A stretch of 64,000 bases of DNA, from assembly GCF_905475395.1 (NCBI RefSeq), contig NC_058338.1, positions 98,627,435 through 98,691,434 of the forward strand, written 5' to 3'. The notes under the pieces are model-generated. The model was not told the DNA's origin. It ran no database searches and saw only the letters and a program-made list of their open reading frames with translations. Shown one piece after another: positions 24,604 through 34,747 of this stretch. Origin of the DNA: Chrysoperla carnea (Eukaryota > Arthropoda > Insecta > Neuroptera > Chrysopidae). The translations under genes were made by a program, and so were the position numbers. Each line of letters starts with the position of its first letter. The first letter of the stretch is position 1.

Positions 24604-25189
24604 CGAGAAAATTTTTAAGATTTCAATATTGCGATATAAAAAAATAAATTTTTCAATAGGTCATCCAGCTAATCATTTTCATTGAATAAAAAGATTATAG
24701 ATCGATTATAGAATATTTATTTTGTAGAACTTTTCTATTAAATTGTGTTTAAAGCGTACTTTTAACAGATGATCCCTTTCGTTATTTTAAAAGCATTATT
24801 CTTGATGTGAGCATTATAGCCGAAATTCGCAATTAAACCATTCAAATTTCCCTTTGGATTATCAGTTTCCCATTTAGAGTTGCCACCCCACCTTAAAGAC
24901 CCGGGAAGTCAGGATATAGTAAAATTAATATAATTACCACCGAATTATAATACTGTTCGATATTTTTGATTTTTTTAGCGCCTAGTTTTTCCATAATTAA
25001 ATCAATATCAATACATAGTATAAAACAAAATCGCTTCTTGTCTATTCCTATATCCATATTTATGCTTAGATCTTTAAAGTACGCAACGGATTTTCATGCG
25101 TTTTTTTCTAATAGAGTGATTCAATAGGAAGGTTTTTATGATGTATATGTAATACATGCGTAATATAGTAGAGAAACACCGATAATTTT
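24604..25189. other. Intronic sequence, nothing recognised
   Basis: AT-rich intronic DNA without a defined element or coding segment. Confidence 0.4.
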
Positions 25190-25314
25190 AGAGGTTACGA
25201 AATTGCGAACAAAAATAAGGTAAGTGACGACATATGAAGTGAAGGTTATAACATGCAATAATCTTTGTATTTAAAATTGAAATTGCCCAGCGAAGCGGAT
25301 CGTTCACAGCTAGT
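25190..25314 (+). mobile_element. Helitron-like 3' end
   Basis: It ends with 'gcccagcgaagcggatcgtt' followed by cacagctagt, i.e. a CTAGT terminus. Comparable tails occur at 53130-53161 and, degraded, at 7220-7250. The 5' end was not identified. Confidence 0.5.
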
Positions 25315-25584
25315 ATTTAAATAAATTTGCTTCAAGTAATTTAAAAGCTGCTCACAATTCAGGTTAATTGTCGAATTTGTCTGAATATGAATCAGATAAT
25401 CAAAATTATATTTTTTACTGAATTCTGGAGAATTTATGTTGGTATCGGAAGTCGGGAGCGACTACACGATTTCAAGAGTCTTTCGGTCAAATCTGGAGAA
25501 GTGGAAACTCTATTCACATTCCTTTTAAATTTTTGTTTTACCTTAGGAAATTCAAGTAAATTACATTTACTGCAGCAATATTTA

Positions 25585-26233
25585 TTTAAGGATGTATGAG
25601 CATGACAACAATGTTTGATTTAAAGGCTCAAAATTTGTTTGTAGGTAGTCTTTTACTCAAAGAATATGTGGTTAAAATTTCAGCTTTGGTATCCGTGCAA
25701 ATTTTTAAGAAAAAAGTCATTAAAAATCGATATAAAATACATTGGCTCTTATGGAGGAATCTCAAAAAACGACATATTTTGGAAGTTTTTGATAATTTTC
25801 ATTTGGAATGAATGAAAACAAATTTAAAAAAAACTTTTTAATAGAAAGTAAACATATTAGCAATGAATTAGAAAATAAAAAAACTAAGTGTCACCGTCCA
25901 TATAAGGGATGTAAGAGCAGGGTAGATTAAGGGTTGAAATTATTTTTATCTTATTTTCAACTTTGATGATGAATTTTGTTATAACTTCATGAATGTAGAC
26001 GAAAAATAAGAATAAAATTTTTCGATATGTGTCTTGGTTTTCGAAATATCGAAAGCTAAATAATTAAACAAAATTTTCAATTTTCGATATTTTGAAAATT
26101 AAGCCAGATATCGAAAAATTTTATTCTTACTTTTCGTCTTATATCGTCATGTAATAATATAAATTTATCATCAAAATTGAAAATATATATTTTTAAATTT
26201 GTGCCCCCACTACCATGCTCATACATCCTTAAA
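25585..26233. mobile_element. TIR element with TTAA at both ends
   Basis: The 20-bp end tttaaggatgtatgagcatg (25585-25604) is exactly inverted at 26214-26233. Both copies include TTAA, which suggests piggyBac-like target use. A further internal palindrome occurs: a second left-type arm starting near 25907 (gggatgtaagagcagggtag) pairs with the right arm over about 150 bp, including 'aagaataaaatttttcgata'. No transposase is encoded. Confidence 0.7.
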
Positions 26234-26384
26234 GGGATTTTATTTGATATTTGAAAAAATTTTTAATTGCCAAAAGAAACCAAAAATAATATATTCTATT
26301 CTATAACAGTACTCTAGTATAAATACATTCTATATGTATAAAGTGTCCTGTAAAAAAGTTCCAATTAAAATCGTTGCGTTGACG

Positions 26385-26497
26385 AATATTTACGATTTAT
26401 ACCGATGTTCAAATCTTGAAATACTTTGTAATACACGGTTTGCAATCGTGTAATTCAAATTTCGACATCGGTATAAATCGTGAATATTCGACAACAC
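26385..26497. repeat. Intronic hairpin, about 110 bp
   Basis: The block 'gacgaatatttacgatttat' plus 'accgatg' (26391-26417) is inverted at 26465-26491 (catcggtataaatcgtgaat, attcg). The loop is about 48 bp. It lies about 330 bp upstream of the last exon of the uncharacterised gene. Confidence 0.7.
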
Positions 26498-26830
26498 ATC
26501 ACGCGTTGGGTTTTGCTCGGTCGAAAACATCGTTTGGCACAAAGCGGGAATACATTTGAAATTTGGGTTAGGTTTATGAGTCCCAGTTCTCCCATTTTGA
26601 AGTACGTCTGATACCTGAAATTGGTTGCGTTTATAAAAATCGCTAAAATCATCCTTACGTAATTAATGAATGGCCTTCATGCTCTCATATACCCACATAA
26701 GGAGTTTTACAAGAACTAAAACTAAGATTGTAACTCCATCCGAAAAATAATTTGGAGAAAATAATTATTTTAACTTTTAACTCCAAAAGTTTTGTTTATA
26801 TATAAACATTTTTTTTTTTTCTTTTAATAG

Positions 26831-27250
26831 TTAGAAAAATTTATTCGTCAACGAGAATATGGTCAAACTGTAAGTAATCGAAATCGAATTAAAATTATAC
26901 AAAACAATATAAAAAATTTTGAATGTAAGCCAGTAGCTAAAGAATTAACACCGTCTAAAAGTTGTACAATTAAACGCGACGAATTCTCACCAAAAACTTT
27001 ACAACAAAAAAAAATAATTGTTAATAAAAAGCCTGATAATATAAAAATGGTTGATATGTCAATCGGAACGGATGATTTAGAACATACTTTTAAAATTGAA
27101 CAAAATCCTAAAAAACCAAATTTGGATCGAAAAAAGAGTAAGAATATTCCGGTAAATGTTGTACACCGACGTGGTACATTAAAAACTTTACAAACTAGAC
27201 ATTTAAAAGAATTAGAAATTGTAGAAAAGTTACGAAATACAACTTTGTAA
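26831..27250 (+). CDS. Uncharacterised three-exon gene, exon 3 (terminal)
   Basis: The acceptor 'cttttaatag' at 26830 is followed by a frame open from the first nucleotide, matching the phase-0 donor at 24072, so translation begins 'LEKFIRQREYGQTVSNRNRI' well upstream of the first ATG at 27047. The exon encodes 139 residues. It is highly basic (KKP, RKKSKN) and ends in a predicted helix 'TLKTLQTRHLKELEIVEKLR' that could form a short coiled coil. The stop TAA at 27248-27250 overlaps a poly(A) signal. The start of this exon is faintly reminiscent of conserved C-terminal segments of Jhy-type proteins, but that is a weak impression from memory and I assign no function. Confidence 0.75.
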   Translation, partial: LEKFIRQREYGQTVSNRNRIKIIQNNIKNFECKPVAKELTPSKSCTIKRDEFSPKTLQQKKIIVNKKPDNIKMVDMSIGTDDLEHTFKIEQNPKKPNLDRKKSKNIPVNVVHRRGTLKTLQTRHLKELEIVEKLRNTTL

Positions 27251-27255
27251 ATAAA
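27250..27255 (+). terminator. Poly(A) signal AATAAA
   Basis: AATAAA sits directly on the stop codon of the uncharacterised gene (TAAATAAA at 27248-27255), so the 3' UTR would be very short. It supports 27250 as the gene end. Confidence 0.6.
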
Positions 27256-28505
27256 AAAATATGTATATGTGTGTATGGATTTTAAGTGATAAAATTATCG
27301 TTGAACGCAGGCTTAACTTTATTAAATTTGAATACTTCAAGTATTCAAAAATTTGAAAAAGTATTTACTTGAATAAATGTACCTACCTATGTACATATTC
27401 AAGTGTATTTCATATTTTTAATATTCTATTATTTATTTTTGTATTGGTATCAAAATCAATGTCTTTTTTTTTTGTAAAACTAATATTTTATGGAATAAAT
27501 AAGTTTCTTCAAAATTTTTGTGTGATTTTTCATAAGTTTTTCAAAAGGGTAATCCTTACGAAATTTGTAAAAACTTAGGAACAACTATTTGTCATCGATT
27601 TGAATAAATATCATTTTCTAAAGTAATTTAACAATTTTAACACACACAAAAAAATCAAAAATCTGAGCATTGGACGAGTTGTTTCTGAGATATCGGTTAA
27701 AATTGTATTCGAAGATATTGGAAACTTGTTTTTGAATCACAAAATCAACCACATGTTCGTGGCAATTAATTATTGTTATTGCCTAGAGCTTTGAGGATCC
27801 AAAAAAATAAAAATAAAAATCAAGCTGTGTATTTATTTATCAATTAGATGAGCATTTACGAAACTTCAGAATCGCTCCGAACTAAATGCTAATCGTACAG
27901 GGATTTTAGGTGATTCTTCAAAAACCATTCACCCAATCGTTAAGTGAACTGCGAACTCAGAAACAGAAGAACATACAAAGTATAAAATTATTAATTTCAC
28001 AACAAATGATCATGAAATGGTAGAGATAATACCATACAGCTGAATAGACATAGGCAACACAATAAGTGAACCGCAGTGAGAAAGGTAGAAACAGACATAT
28101 TGAAGGTGTATAAGATCAACGAAGGCCTGCTACACACGCCTACTTTATCTGTCTTTGCCTGCATCTATACAGCTATACGCCCCTGCTTTATCTGTCTCTT
28201 GTTACATCTCTATGGTCGCCGAATTTACATCTCTATGGTATTATCTCTATGTGAAATGTTCATATTGCCTCCTTCTGCCAAATTTTCGGGCCCCACGTTA
28301 GACACTAAGAATCAGAGCAAATTGATTCTTTAAAATTTTGATGCCCAACTCAGCAGTGTCGAGAATTATAAAAACTAAAAAACAGCAGCTAACCAATGAT
28401 AAACCAAGAGAAAACAGTAGGTGAAGTGAAAAAAGCCAGATTTCATGCTTTCCTCGTATAATTAAAACAATTACCTACTTTTATTAGGTAGTAGGACTCG
28501 CATAC
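27256..28505. other. Intergenic stretch
   Basis: No gene is recognised. A GC-richer part (about 28075-28320) has short repeated phrases such as 'ttacatctctatggt'. Its open frame of 85 codons matches nothing I know. Confidence 0.4.
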
Positions 28506-28513
28506 CCTGTATC

Positions 28514-28610
28514 CAGTGGCGGATTTACCAACAGGCTGAGTAGACTGGAGCCTATGGCGAAAAATTTTAGGGAGCGGCAAATTTGACTGAAAAGATTTCT
28601 TTTTTTCTTA

Positions 28611-28643
<33 letters not shown>

Positions 28644-29683
28644 AAACATTAGGTATTACATACACGTAGAAAAGAAGTCTCGAAAATTTAACAAAAATTA
28701 TAATAATTTAGTACTATACAATAAACCGAATACCACAACGTCTGTATATGAAAAATTATTAAACGCTTTGTAAAGTATACTTTTTTCAATATGAATTTTT
28801 AAAATATTTCAATAGCGTTTCATATTACAAATGAGTAATATTAATTTTTGAGTAATTTTGATCCATTTTTTTTTAATTTTAATTTTTTCTCTGTATACCT
28901 AAATGTTATTAGATCCATTCACTCAACGTGTAATATGGTCCATCACGCAATTATTGTTTGCTTTAAGTGCTACCGTGCGAAGGCATGCTCTGCTAGCGCT
29001 TAAAAATCAAGATCTAAGTGTTTCGTTACATTATATCGTAATTAAGGAAGTAGAAAGTCTAAAACGGAAAAGTTTTCATTTCTAATCAAAATGAGTGAAT
29101 TGTTACCATTGACCCGGACGGATAAAGCTTTTTTCTGGGAAAAATGTATCCTTATGAGAAAGTGAATGAAAGTGAATGGAATACTTTCAATGCCAGCTTT
29201 TGTCTGAAATAATTTTAATAACCATATTCTGGATCATGAAAAAGTCTATCTTCGTTTTTGCGAAAATAGAATTTGCAGAACATTTATCCAAACTTGGATA
29301 TAGCACTTTGCATGACTCAAAGTACACCAGCAACAAATTGTTAATTGGTCAGACAAGCGTTTCTTGAATAAAGCGGGTGAAAAACAATCAACAATCTACT
29401 CTAAGTCAAGAAAGGCTAAACGCCTTAGGTCTTATAGTTTAAAAGGGATATTGTTCGTATTGTTTTTTAACTGTAAGAGCAAGGACTATTTCTTGAGTAA
29501 ACTTCACTAAATCATAAGTGGTTAGAAAATTCTAAGAACTGACTCAACGATACCCTAGTTAAAAATCATATTAGATAATAACGGTAAAAGTGATTGTGAA
29601 CTAGCGTCTTGAAGTGCAGAAGTTAGTATGGGCGGGAAAAATTTTTATAGCCTACTGGCACTAAATTTGTAAAGCCGCCACTG
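28514..29683. mobile_element. hAT-like element, 1170 bp, with 8-bp target duplication
   Basis: The ends cagtggcggatttac and its inverse gtaaagccgccactg form the TIR. The 8-bp direct duplication 'cctgtatc' is exact at 28506-28513 and 29684-29691. A poly(A) run of about 30 lies at 28612-28642. Two short open frames inside (28903-29085 and 29176-29367) match no hAT transposase motif I know. It is therefore a non-autonomous or decayed member. It split an older sequence that reads 'ataccctgtatccttgtcg' without it. Confidence 0.85.
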
Positions 29684-30057
29684 CCTGTATCCTTGTCGAA
29701 TACATATACTTATATTTACTAATACATATAATAAGTAAACATGTACATTTGATTATAACAAGGACACAGGGTAAGTCACTAACAGTCTTCTCTCTCATTC
29801 ATATCACGTCCACTTACAGGCTAGCAGATCCCTCGTTTATTCTATGTATAATAGTCTATGGAGTTCCCCTGTGTCCTTGCCCATTACATACAAAAATAAT
29901 ACAAATATAATAGCAGACACAAAATCTCTATGTATCATATGATTATGACAAGAACACGGGGTCCTCTATATGTATTATCTCTTTGGTTATTATTTGAAGA
30001 GAATCCACCAAAAAATACTAGGTAAAGTCTAACGTTTAGCATCCATGCTAATCTCAG
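29684..30057. repeat. Older repeat with inverted 'accctgtgtccttgt' ends
   Basis: The phrase at the hAT insertion site (accctgtatccttgtc when rejoined) reappears inverted at about 29760 (acaaggacacagggtaag) and directly at about 29870 (cccctgtgtccttgccc). A third related phrase is at 29948 (gacaagaacacggggtcc). This suggests an older palindromic repeat that the hAT-like element entered. No gene is present. Confidence 0.5.
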
Positions 30058-30099
30058 GATGCCTACGGACAACAACAACAACAACAATAACAATAGGCG

Positions 30100-30303
30100 C
30101 TACAGCCCGACGTGGGCCTTGGCCTCCTCCACAATGCGCCTCCAGACCTTGCGGTCCTGGATCTCGGTTCCCCATCCAGTGACTCGCATGGCCTTCAAAT
30201 CATCCAGCATCTGGTCCATCCATCTGAGCCTTGGTCTTCCTCTCTTCCTGGTAGCATAGATCTTGGCGTTAAGTATCTTCTTCAGCATCCTGGCGTCTTC
30301 CAT
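30100..30303 (-). pseudogene. LINE ORF2 C-terminal fragment
   Basis: The frame holds '[18 protein letters not shown]' and ends '[14 protein letters not shown]'. This is the basic 'GRPxxRW' tail common at the end of insect LINE ORF2 proteins. The stretch joining it to the reverse transcriptase (30304-30708) is frameshifted or has stop codons. Confidence 0.75.
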
Positions 30304-30708
30304 TCTCTGGATGTGCCCAAACCAACGTAGTCTTTGGGATTGGATGAACTTAACAATATCTTCACCGTCCAGAATTTCTAATATCTAGCTGTTGTTCCGG
30401 ATACGCCATTTTGTCTCATTGATTTGTATCACTCCATAGATTCTTCTGATTATTTTCCGTTCGAACCGTCTTATCTTCTCCGGATCTTCTACCGGGAGTG
30501 TCCAGTTTTCACTCCCATAGGTTATTACTGGTCGAATCAAAGTCCTTCTTCTTTGCCCTTCTTGTAATCAGCTTGCTTTTCTAGAGCTTCACATTTGCAA
30601 AGTATGCTCGATTGTCTCTCTGGAGTCTCTCTTTTATTGCTGTGCTAGTTTTTCCTTCGTTATTTACCTGCTCTCCGAGATAAGTGAATGGAGAGACTCC
30701 TTTAAATA

Positions 30709-31233
30709 TCACATTTTCAATCTGAAGGTCTTGGCTTTCCTCCGATCGGGTGAGGCTGACATATACATGTAAACAGTTTTCTTTTCGTTAACACTCAATC
30801 CTAGCTCTTTACCGTTCTTTTCTATTTCCTTGAACACGTCAATCAGACGGTCCTTAGTTCTCGCTATTATGGCAATATCGTCCGCATGTGCGCATATTTG
30901 GGTGGTCTTGTTGAAGATGGTACCTCTCTGGTCAATGGGTTGTATTGCTTTATGCAGTGCTATGATGAACAGCGTAGTGGACATCACATCTCCTTGCTTA
31001 ACTCCGGACGATATGTTGAATGGCTCGCTCAGACTATTGTCGACTTTCACCTTCGCTCTTGAGTTGGACATTGTCATCATAGCTAAATTGATCAGTTTAG
31101 GTGTTACATCAATGTCTGTGAGTGCACTTTCGAGTTTTGAGCGTATCAGGCTGTCAAATGCTTGTTTGTAATCAACGAATAGGCTATGCAGGTCGATTTC
31201 ATGCTCATAGCTTTTCTCTAATATATGTCTCAC
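30709..31233 (-). pseudogene. LINE reverse transcriptase fragment
   Basis: Motifs in order are 'LFVDYKQAFDSL' (RT block A), 'GVKQGDVMSTTLFIIAL' (block B) and 'AHADDIAIIAR' (block C, with the catalytic DD pair), followed by 'GLSVNEKKT'. Upstream on the same strand (31234-31439), translated pieces such as 'ICPIHKGD' and 'NYRGITLLN' are recognisable. However, an in-frame TAG stands where Trp is usual. About 25 residues before 'TTDQLFLVRH' are deleted. The enzyme would have copied element RNA into DNA. Confidence 0.85.
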
Positions 31234-31906
31234 AAGAAAAAGTTGGTCAGTGGTGCCCCTATTAAGTATGGTTGTGAGTACTTTATAAGCCGTGTTTAAT
31301 AGTGTTATGCCTCTATAGTTATCACAAATGGTCAGGTCGCCTTTGTGTATGGGGCAAATGATTCCAGTTTTCTAGGCATCGGGCATTTTTTCCTGCGTCC
31401 ATATATCCTATATAATTTCTTGCATGATTTCTTCTAATAGATGCCTACGGACAACCCCATCAGGCACTTGAGATAATTCTGCACCTCCTGCCGACTGACC
31501 TCTTTGGAGAGAAATGTGCAACAGGTGCAATGACTACTCTGGATATAACATACATAATACGGCAGTAAAATCTTACAATAAGAACAGCTAAAATCACAAA
31601 ATGTAATGTAAAGCTACATTCTTGATATTATTTGGAACTCTTAGGGAAGTGTGAAACCACATTTTGCAAGAAAAAAAAGTTGTGCTTCCTGCATAATACG
31701 CGAAAAACTGAAAAATGTTCAGCTTTTTTCATTTTATGCAGTTTAATTCAAAAACCGTCAGCTTTTTGACATTAGTTGTACCATGTTGAAAATATACTAA
31801 ATTTGAAACAATTTAAGCCGATCTACAGTTCCGTATGTCTGTTAGTTTTTGAGATATAATGCTTGGAAAATTTCAGAAATGCTAAAATTTTGAGTTTTGC
31901 TTATGC

Positions 31907-32106
31907 TAAACCGTTAGGAATAGAACAAAAGTTTAAAGGTAAAAAATGTTCCTTATACCAAAATAAACAACTTTTGTTTATTCATTTTTTCGTAAACATC
32001 AGTTTTCTCGTGCAGGGGCAAATTAGGGCAAAACTTTGGTGTCAATTTTCTCCAAAAATATAAAAGATGGAGGATGAAAACTTGCAGGTAGCTTCAACTT
32101 GCGAGT
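31907..32106 (+). repeat. Dispersed repeat family A, copy 4 (fragment)
   Basis: Only the middle is present: 'taaaccgttaggaatagaac', 'aaaaatgttccttata', 'cgtaaacatcag' and a tail shared with copies 3 and 7 (tttctccaaaaatataaaag). Confidence 0.75.
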
Positions 32107-32746
32107 CTTATTATAAAATTATTGAATAAAATCCAAAAAAGCAAATACTTTTATTGCTATGCTATTTGTAGAAAATATTTCAAAAAATTTTACACCTGGT
32201 ATAAATGGGGCCGAGTAGCGATATAAAGCTGCTTTTTTGGTATGGACCCCTTAGAGGTGTTAAACTTTAATTTGCAAGCAAAAAAAAAGTTGTGCTACCT
32301 GCGGAATACGTCAAAAACTGTAAAATTTTCGGTTTTTTTTTCAGTTTTTGCAGATCAATACAAAAACTACCTCTTTTTAATAATATGAAACATTTAGCGC
32401 ATTATGCCCAAAACATAAGTTATTGGGACTAATAACATTTATTTACAGAAAATAGTTAGTTCAAAAAAATTAAAATTTACTCTTTTTTGAGGATCCCGGT
32501 TGATAATTTTGAGACAACTCTTCGTTAGATAATAAGCCTACTTCAAATGTCGTATGTTTTTCGATATGTTTTTCTTCGTTCTCGAATTCGTCTATTTCTA
32601 TCGCAGGGACATTTTGTCATGACTTGCCCCGACAGAAATGGCAAAGAACAGAGCACTTTAAGCCTTATTTTGTATTGACAACGGAACTGAATTGAACGAA
32701 GGTTCTAAAGTGCATACATTTTGGTGCACGCGACTATAAATAATGA

Positions 32747-33400
32747 TTAATGTAGCGTGATTAATGTAAAATCTTCGAATATTTTGTTGCTATATGATGA
32801 AGTTCCATACCGACGTAACCTTTCTGAAGTTTTTGTGCTTTTTGATATCCTATATTCTGGGTAGCCATCGAAGACAACTACTACATTCCTTCCAAAGTGT
32901 CTTAATGTGTAGTTGACGTAAGCAGCAACAATTTCTCTGATTAACATATTCTGGTGCCAGATGACCTTATGGAGCAAGTAGCCTCCATCCACCACAACCA
33001 AAGTGGTAGTGTCTATAGGGATGTTTTTGCGAAATAGGGTAAAAGCTGAGTAAAACTTGATGTTGTGCCCTTACGGAGCCAATCGTCACAAAACAAAGCC
33101 ATTGGGTAAGGAGCCAACTCGTATTTGAAGTACTACTTTCAAGTCTTCATTTGTCTGTTTTTGATACCGCGACGAGCAGATGCTATAACATTACGTTTAG
33201 AGATGTATCTTTTCCTGCATAAATCGCGCACACGGACTTCATCTAATGTTTGTAAAAAATCTTTATTTTCATTAAAGCCATGCTTCACACTCAGTTCGAT
33301 AAGCGAAAGGAGGATGCCTGGTTTTTTTTTACTAATTTTACTTCACCTTCTTCAAGTGTATTCCGGCAAATAAAACAAACTCCCGGCGCAACTGACATTA
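32747..33400 (-). pseudogene. Broken gene of a 'VFDGYP' nuclease-like family
   Basis: The longest intact piece (32747-33001) reads 'VVVDGGYLLHKVIWH', then 'YVNYTLRHFGRNVVVVFDGY' and 'KSTKTSERLRR'. Upstream on the same strand, in other frames, are 'KHGFNENKDFLQTLDEVRVR' and 'DLCRKRYISKRNVIASARRG' (about 33125-33310). So the gene is split by frameshifts and stops. The acidic 'VDGG' and 'VFDGYP' motifs resemble the start of PIN/FEN-type nuclease folds. Proteins with these phrases are, as I recall, common uncharacterised entries in arthropods. Nuclease function is inference. Confidence 0.6.
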
Positions 33401-33865
33401 CAAAACTTGGTTCTTAACACGTTCACTACAGCCGAATAGAAACAAATAAGACGTCACGGACGAAAGTGTCTAAAGACGTCTCGAGTTATATTTATACCTA
33501 ATTTTGCAGTTTTTAACGCATTACACCAAAAAAGCAGCTTTTTATCGCGTTTTTTTTGACGTTTCAATAAATGAATTGTTTCAGTTGTTAAGTAAGTAGA
33601 CTTCTTCAAAGTATTTGCTAGAAAACTTTTTTCGAATAAGCATCATATCTCAATAACTATTAGACTTACGGAACTGTAGATCGGCTTGAATTGTTTCAAA
33701 TTTAGTATACTTTCAAAATGATAATGGCAACTAATGTCAAAAAGCTTACTGTTTTTGCTTGCAAAATATGGTTTCATACTCTCCTAAGGGATTCAAATAA
33801 CATACAAAAAAGTAGCTTTACATCATACTTTGTGATTGTAATGTAGGATTTGACTGGCATATATA

Positions 33866-34483
33866 GTGTGATCAAATAAAAAAAAATGGCGTCATTTTTT
33901 AGATAGTTCCCGATGAACCCGATTTGTCCATCGATGTCCCCACAAATTGCAAAAAATCATCGATTTTGCTCGAAATTTCAAAAGTTCATAACTCTTGTTG
34001 TTTTAAAGATTAAAAGCTGAAATTTAAATAGATTGTAGCTTTTGTGCCCATGTAGTATCACACACAATTTCAGCAAGATTGAATGTATACTTTTTGCAAA
34101 CCGCAGCTGAATGCAAAAAAAAGGACTTTTGTAAAATGGCCCTAAAAAAGTTGTGGTGCGGTAACGCGCTATTTTTTTTACGTGATCATATGCTTCAATA
34201 GTTAAAGAAATACCTACCAAAGTTCCAACCTCTTATCCTTAGTAAAAGTTACTAAAATAATTATTTTATTCGTCTTTTTATACGGCGCCAAAGCTTATTA
34301 AAAGTTTTTTATTTTTAACTCAATCCGAAGGTGTCTGACGCGAAAGATCAGATTTGGACCCTTTCCGACCATCAAAAAATGTTCAATTTTAGTTTCTTCA
34401 ATTTGTATCATAATTATCTACTTAATTCAATTTTTTTCTCCGAACTCAGAATTAAAAAATTCAAAAAGTTAATTTGATCACAC
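33866..34483. mobile_element. TIR element with 'gtgtgatcaaat' ends and TA flanks
   Basis: The exact 12-bp inverted repeat gtgtgatcaaat (33866-33877 and 34472-34483) is flanked by TA on both sides, as in Tc1/mariner-type insertions. It is 618 bp, with no transposase. The three-arm element at 54308-55123 has similar ends (cagtgtgatca). Confidence 0.75.
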
Positions 34484-34747
34484 TAATAATGCTAAACTAT
34501 ATAGTATGTGACATAGTCAGCAACCATGAGTTCATCCTGCCGTGAGAATGAGAAGCTATATCAAAATTTTATTACTCATGGTATTGGTAACACTGTAATT
34601 ATTGACATTTGACAATTTGTATTTCTATTTTTACCTAAGAAAACAAATAGCGTTTTACGTCCCATTACTTTATTTTTTGTCTATGCGTTTTACTCTGTTG
34701 GTTAAGGAAGAAGGTGTAGGAATTATAATCGGAGTAAATTTGAAAAA
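34484..34747 (+). promoter_or_regulatory. Presumed 5' flank and leader of the zinc-finger gene
   Basis: This short interval lies between the TIR element and the zinc-finger start codon and must hold the 5' UTR, and probably the promoter, unless an upstream leader exon exists. I see no strong TATA-box or initiator consensus. Confidence 0.3.

Larger units (their letters stand above)
24072..26830 (+). other. Intron 2 of the uncharacterised gene, with two TIR elements
   Basis: It runs from GTATCT to the acceptor 'cttttaatag'. It carries two palindromic elements (24238-24603 and 25585-26233), a Helitron-like 3' end (25190-25314) and a hairpin (26385-26497). The rest is AT-rich. Confidence 0.6.
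30074..31439 (-). mobile_element. 5'-truncated LINE (non-LTR retrotransposon)
   Basis: A 16-bp direct duplication 'gatgcctacggacaac' flanks it at 30058-30073 and 31440-31455. On the - strand the 3' end is a (TTG)n tail, visible as aacaacaacaacaataac at 30074. The body encodes part of a reverse transcriptase and a basic C-terminal region. The 5' end is missing, as is usual for abortive target-primed reverse transcription. The reading frame is broken in several places, so this copy is dead. I cannot assign the clade. Confidence 0.85.
31560..33861. mobile_element. TIR element (about 2.3 kb) carrying a broken gene
   Basis: Left (about 31560-31885) and right (about 33636-33861) segments are inverted copies. 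Shared blocks include 'gatgtaaagctac'-type, 'cttagggaagtgtgaaacc', 'ccgatctacagttccgta' and 'gacattagttg'. The ends read ggcagtaaaatcttac and the inverse of gccagtcaaatcctac. Inside are a direct repeat of the left arm (32240-32400), a family A fragment, and a - strand pseudogene (32747-33400). I infer one element whose internal gene has decayed; it could instead be independent insertions. Confidence 0.5.

Noticed and set aside
30830..31171. 113-codon + strand open frame
   Set aside because: Antisense shadow of the LINE reverse transcriptase, which has recognisable catalytic motifs on the - strand.
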